Shown: in pieces, positions 6,826-6,850 of the stretch
How positions within the stretch are numbered: position 1 is the first letter of the stretch
Layout: every line of letters starts with the position of its first letter
Origin: Leptospira sp.
GTDB taxonomy: Bacteria > Spirochaetota > Leptospiria > Leptospirales > Leptospiraceae
Reading direction: 5' to 3'
Length of the DNA stretch: 6,850 nucleotides
Assembly (NCBI GenBank): GCA_021413405.1
Contig: JAIOQL010000506.1
Location: 1 to 6,850, forward strand
The notes under the pieces: generated by a model
What the model was told of the DNA's origin: nothing
The model's database searches: none
What the model saw: the letters and a program-made list of their open reading frames with translations, nothing else
Position numbers and translations under genes: made by a program

Positions 6826-6850
6826 GAAGAAGCTGACGAAGAAAAACCAC

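Noticed and set aside
6826..6850. Possible next gene at the right edge
   Set aside because: Only 25 bases remain, with no start codon or clear ribosome binding site that can be judged.

Overview
The window looks like chromosomal DNA of a spirochaete of the Leptospira group. The base composition is moderately AT-rich. There are many lipoprotein or signal-peptide leaders, some with relaxed lipoboxes. One surface-type NHL propeller protein carries a Cys-rich leader (SNICDLNSKSY followed by GLCGFG) of a kind I associate with Leptospira exported proteins. The assignment rests on these protein features, not on a database match.

Left block, + strand, about 1-1146: a three-gene unit. The 3' end of a CsoR/FrmR-type metal or thiol-sensing repressor overlaps, by ATGA, the start of a small exported lipoprotein with a DUF3365 (Tll0287-like) domain and a CXXCH haem motif. 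An OsmC-type thiol peroxidase follows 2 bp downstream with a good ribosome binding site. Regulator, envelope haem protein and two-Cys peroxidase together suggest a metal, sulfide or peroxide stress unit.

Middle block, - strand, 5593 down to 1163: three exported proteins. The upstream gene encodes a 664-residue TPR protein. Ten bp after it comes a LolB/DUF4292-like lipoprotein. After a 146-bp gap comes a lipoprotein with six NHL repeats, probably a beta-propeller. The TPR plus LolB-like pair resembles the PA4667 (LbcA)-lolB pair of Pseudomonas aeruginosa and is the most interesting point of the window, because a LolB-type receptor has not been clear in spirochaetes. The 146-bp gap holds an inverted repeat and a possible weak promoter for the NHL gene. 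The NHL gene converges on osmC with only 16 bp between stop codons.

Right block, + strand, 5671-6825: a gene divergent from the TPR gene encodes a membrane-anchored protein of unknown function with weak TPR-like helices, starting at TTG. The 77 bp between the two divergent genes must hold both promoters. The final 25 bases hold no complete feature. No tRNA, rRNA, CRISPR, insertion sequence or clear phage signal was seen, and no convincing intrinsic terminator.
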